Under the pieces are notes generated by a model that had not been told where the DNA came from, ran no database searches, and saw only the letters and a list, made by a program, of their open reading frames with translations. Source: JAGQTE01 sp964648005 (GTDB taxonomy: Bacteria > Actinomycetota > Acidimicrobiia > Acidimicrobiales > Acidimicrobilacustridaceae). Taken from it: a DNA stretch of 23,108 bases. The translations under genes and the position numbers were made by a program. Numbering within the stretch: the stretch's first letter is position 1; the number at the start of each line of letters is the position of its first letter. Shown one piece after another: positions 22,530-23,108 of the stretch. The DNA is taken from assembly GCA_964648005.1 (NCBI GenBank), contig CAZYKR010000032.1, positions 1-23,108 on the forward strand, in the 5' to 3' direction.

Positions 22530-23108
22530 TCAGGCCTCGCCGGCGCCGGCGTGGCGTAGCAATGCACGCAGCGGGCCGGCGATCGCAGGAGCGGCGGCGA
22601 GGACGAAGGCGCCGCTCGGCGCGTCCCCGTGGAGATCGGAGACGACGGCGCCTGCCTCCGCCGCGATCAGGCAGCCTGCAGCGAGATCCCACGGCGCCAG
22701 CCCCCGCTCGTAGAAGGCGTCGACCACGCCACACGCCACCGAGCACAGGTCGACGGCGGCGGCACCCATGCGCCGGATGTCGCGCACGCGTGGCAGCACC
22801 TCGACCAGCACGCCCGCCTGGCGTCGACGCCGTTCGGGGTCGTAGCTGAACCCGGTGGCGACGAGCGAGGTGGCGAGGTCGTCGGCCTCGCCGACGGCGA
22901 TCGCCGTGCCATCGCGTCGCGCCCCGGTACCGGCCGCGGCGGAGAACACCTGGCCGCGCACGGCGTCGACCACGGCGCCGGCGACGACGACGTCATCGAT
23001 GGCGGCGGCGACACTCACGCCGAACCCCGGATGGCGGTACAGGTAGTTGGTGGTGCCGTCGAGGGGGTCGATGATCCACCGCACGCCCGACGCGCTCGAC
23101 CGGTCGGT
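22530..23108 (-). CDS. Inositol monophosphatase-family protein (5' end outside window)
   Basis: The last 192 residues of an inositol monophosphatase-family phosphatase; the N-terminus lies beyond the right edge. The metal-binding motif VRWIIDPLDGTTNYLYRHPG is present near the cut, and the second motif is WDLAAGCLIAAEAGAVVSD. The frame stays open to base 23108, and the upstream residues (TDRSSASG) continue the protein, so the GTG at 23084 is not the start. The missing part should hold about 70 residues, including the first metal-binding Glu. Substrate may be inositol-1-phosphate, histidinol phosphate or another; with a PimB-like enzyme nearby, inositol lipid supply is attractive but unproven. 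Confidence 0.9.
   Translation of the reverse strand, partial: TDRSSASGVRWIIDPLDGTTNYLYRHPGFGVSVAAAIDDVVVAGAVVDAVRGQVFSAAAGTGARRDGTAIAVGEADDLATSLVATGFSYDPERRRRQAGVLVEVLPRVRDIRRMGAAAVDLCSVACGVVDAFYERGLAPWDLAAGCLIAAEAGAVVSDLHGDAPSGAFVLAAAPAIAGPLRALLRHAGAGEA

Overview
The window is chromosomal DNA of very high GC from an actinobacterium. The gene set points to a deep, non-mycobacterial lineage such as Acidimicrobiia (an inference from memory of gene content, not a search). Markers are a DnaQ-UvrC fusion, a PimB-like mannosyltransferase block, a MtrA/MtrB/LpqB-type signalling cluster, a PPi-type phosphofructokinase and many leaderless starts preceded by TAnnnT hexamers. There are 23 protein genes, packed tightly. 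No gene-free stretch exceeds 160 bases, and I saw no rRNA, tRNA, CRISPR array, insertion sequence or prophage.

Layout. 25-2010: a divergent pair, a DEDDh exonuclease/GIY-YIG (Cho/UvrC-like) nuclease on the minus strand and a 73-residue zinc-ribbon protein on the plus strand. They share an intergenic region with two GAAC-N4-GTTC (LexA/SOS-type) boxes exactly 20 bp apart. 2117-9628: a plus-strand run of a Cys-rich small protein, QueG, a PimB-like glycosyltransferase, a membrane protein, an SRPBCC protein, an ArsA/Get3-like ATPase, a small helical protein and a 738-residue coiled-coil protein that looks like an SMC/RecN-type ABC protein with every catalytic motif degraded. 9786-13956: a baeRF (Rv2629-like) protein, a ROK sugar kinase, an AlaC-like aminotransferase and a Sco1 copper lipoprotein. 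13993-15414: a TetR regulator divergent from an ACT/GAF-like sensor protein. 15438-19441: glycerol kinase divergent from a PPi-dependent phosphofructokinase and an acyl-CoA synthetase-like enzyme, with a nested inverted repeat carrying both -10 hexamers. 19491-22414: mtrA-mtrB-lpqB-like operon on the minus strand, with LpqB reduced to its GerMN part. 22530-23108: an inositol monophosphatase-family gene cut by the window edge.

How it fits together. The window mixes envelope biogenesis (PimB-like enzyme, MtrAB-LpqB and perhaps inositol phosphatase), central carbon metabolism (glycerol and glucose phosphorylation, reversible PPi-dependent glycolysis, alanine formation), DNA damage response, tRNA modification and ribosome/translation stress. 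The order glycosyltransferase, membrane protein, SRPBCC, ArsA, small protein appears to match the mycobacterial Rv2188c-Rv2183c block, with the DnaQ-UvrC gene also close by as in Rv2191. The most interesting items are the double SOS box shared with an uncharacterised zinc-ribbon gene, the pseudo-ATPase SMC-like protein, the minimal LpqB, and the nested palindrome between glpK and the phosphofructokinase gene.
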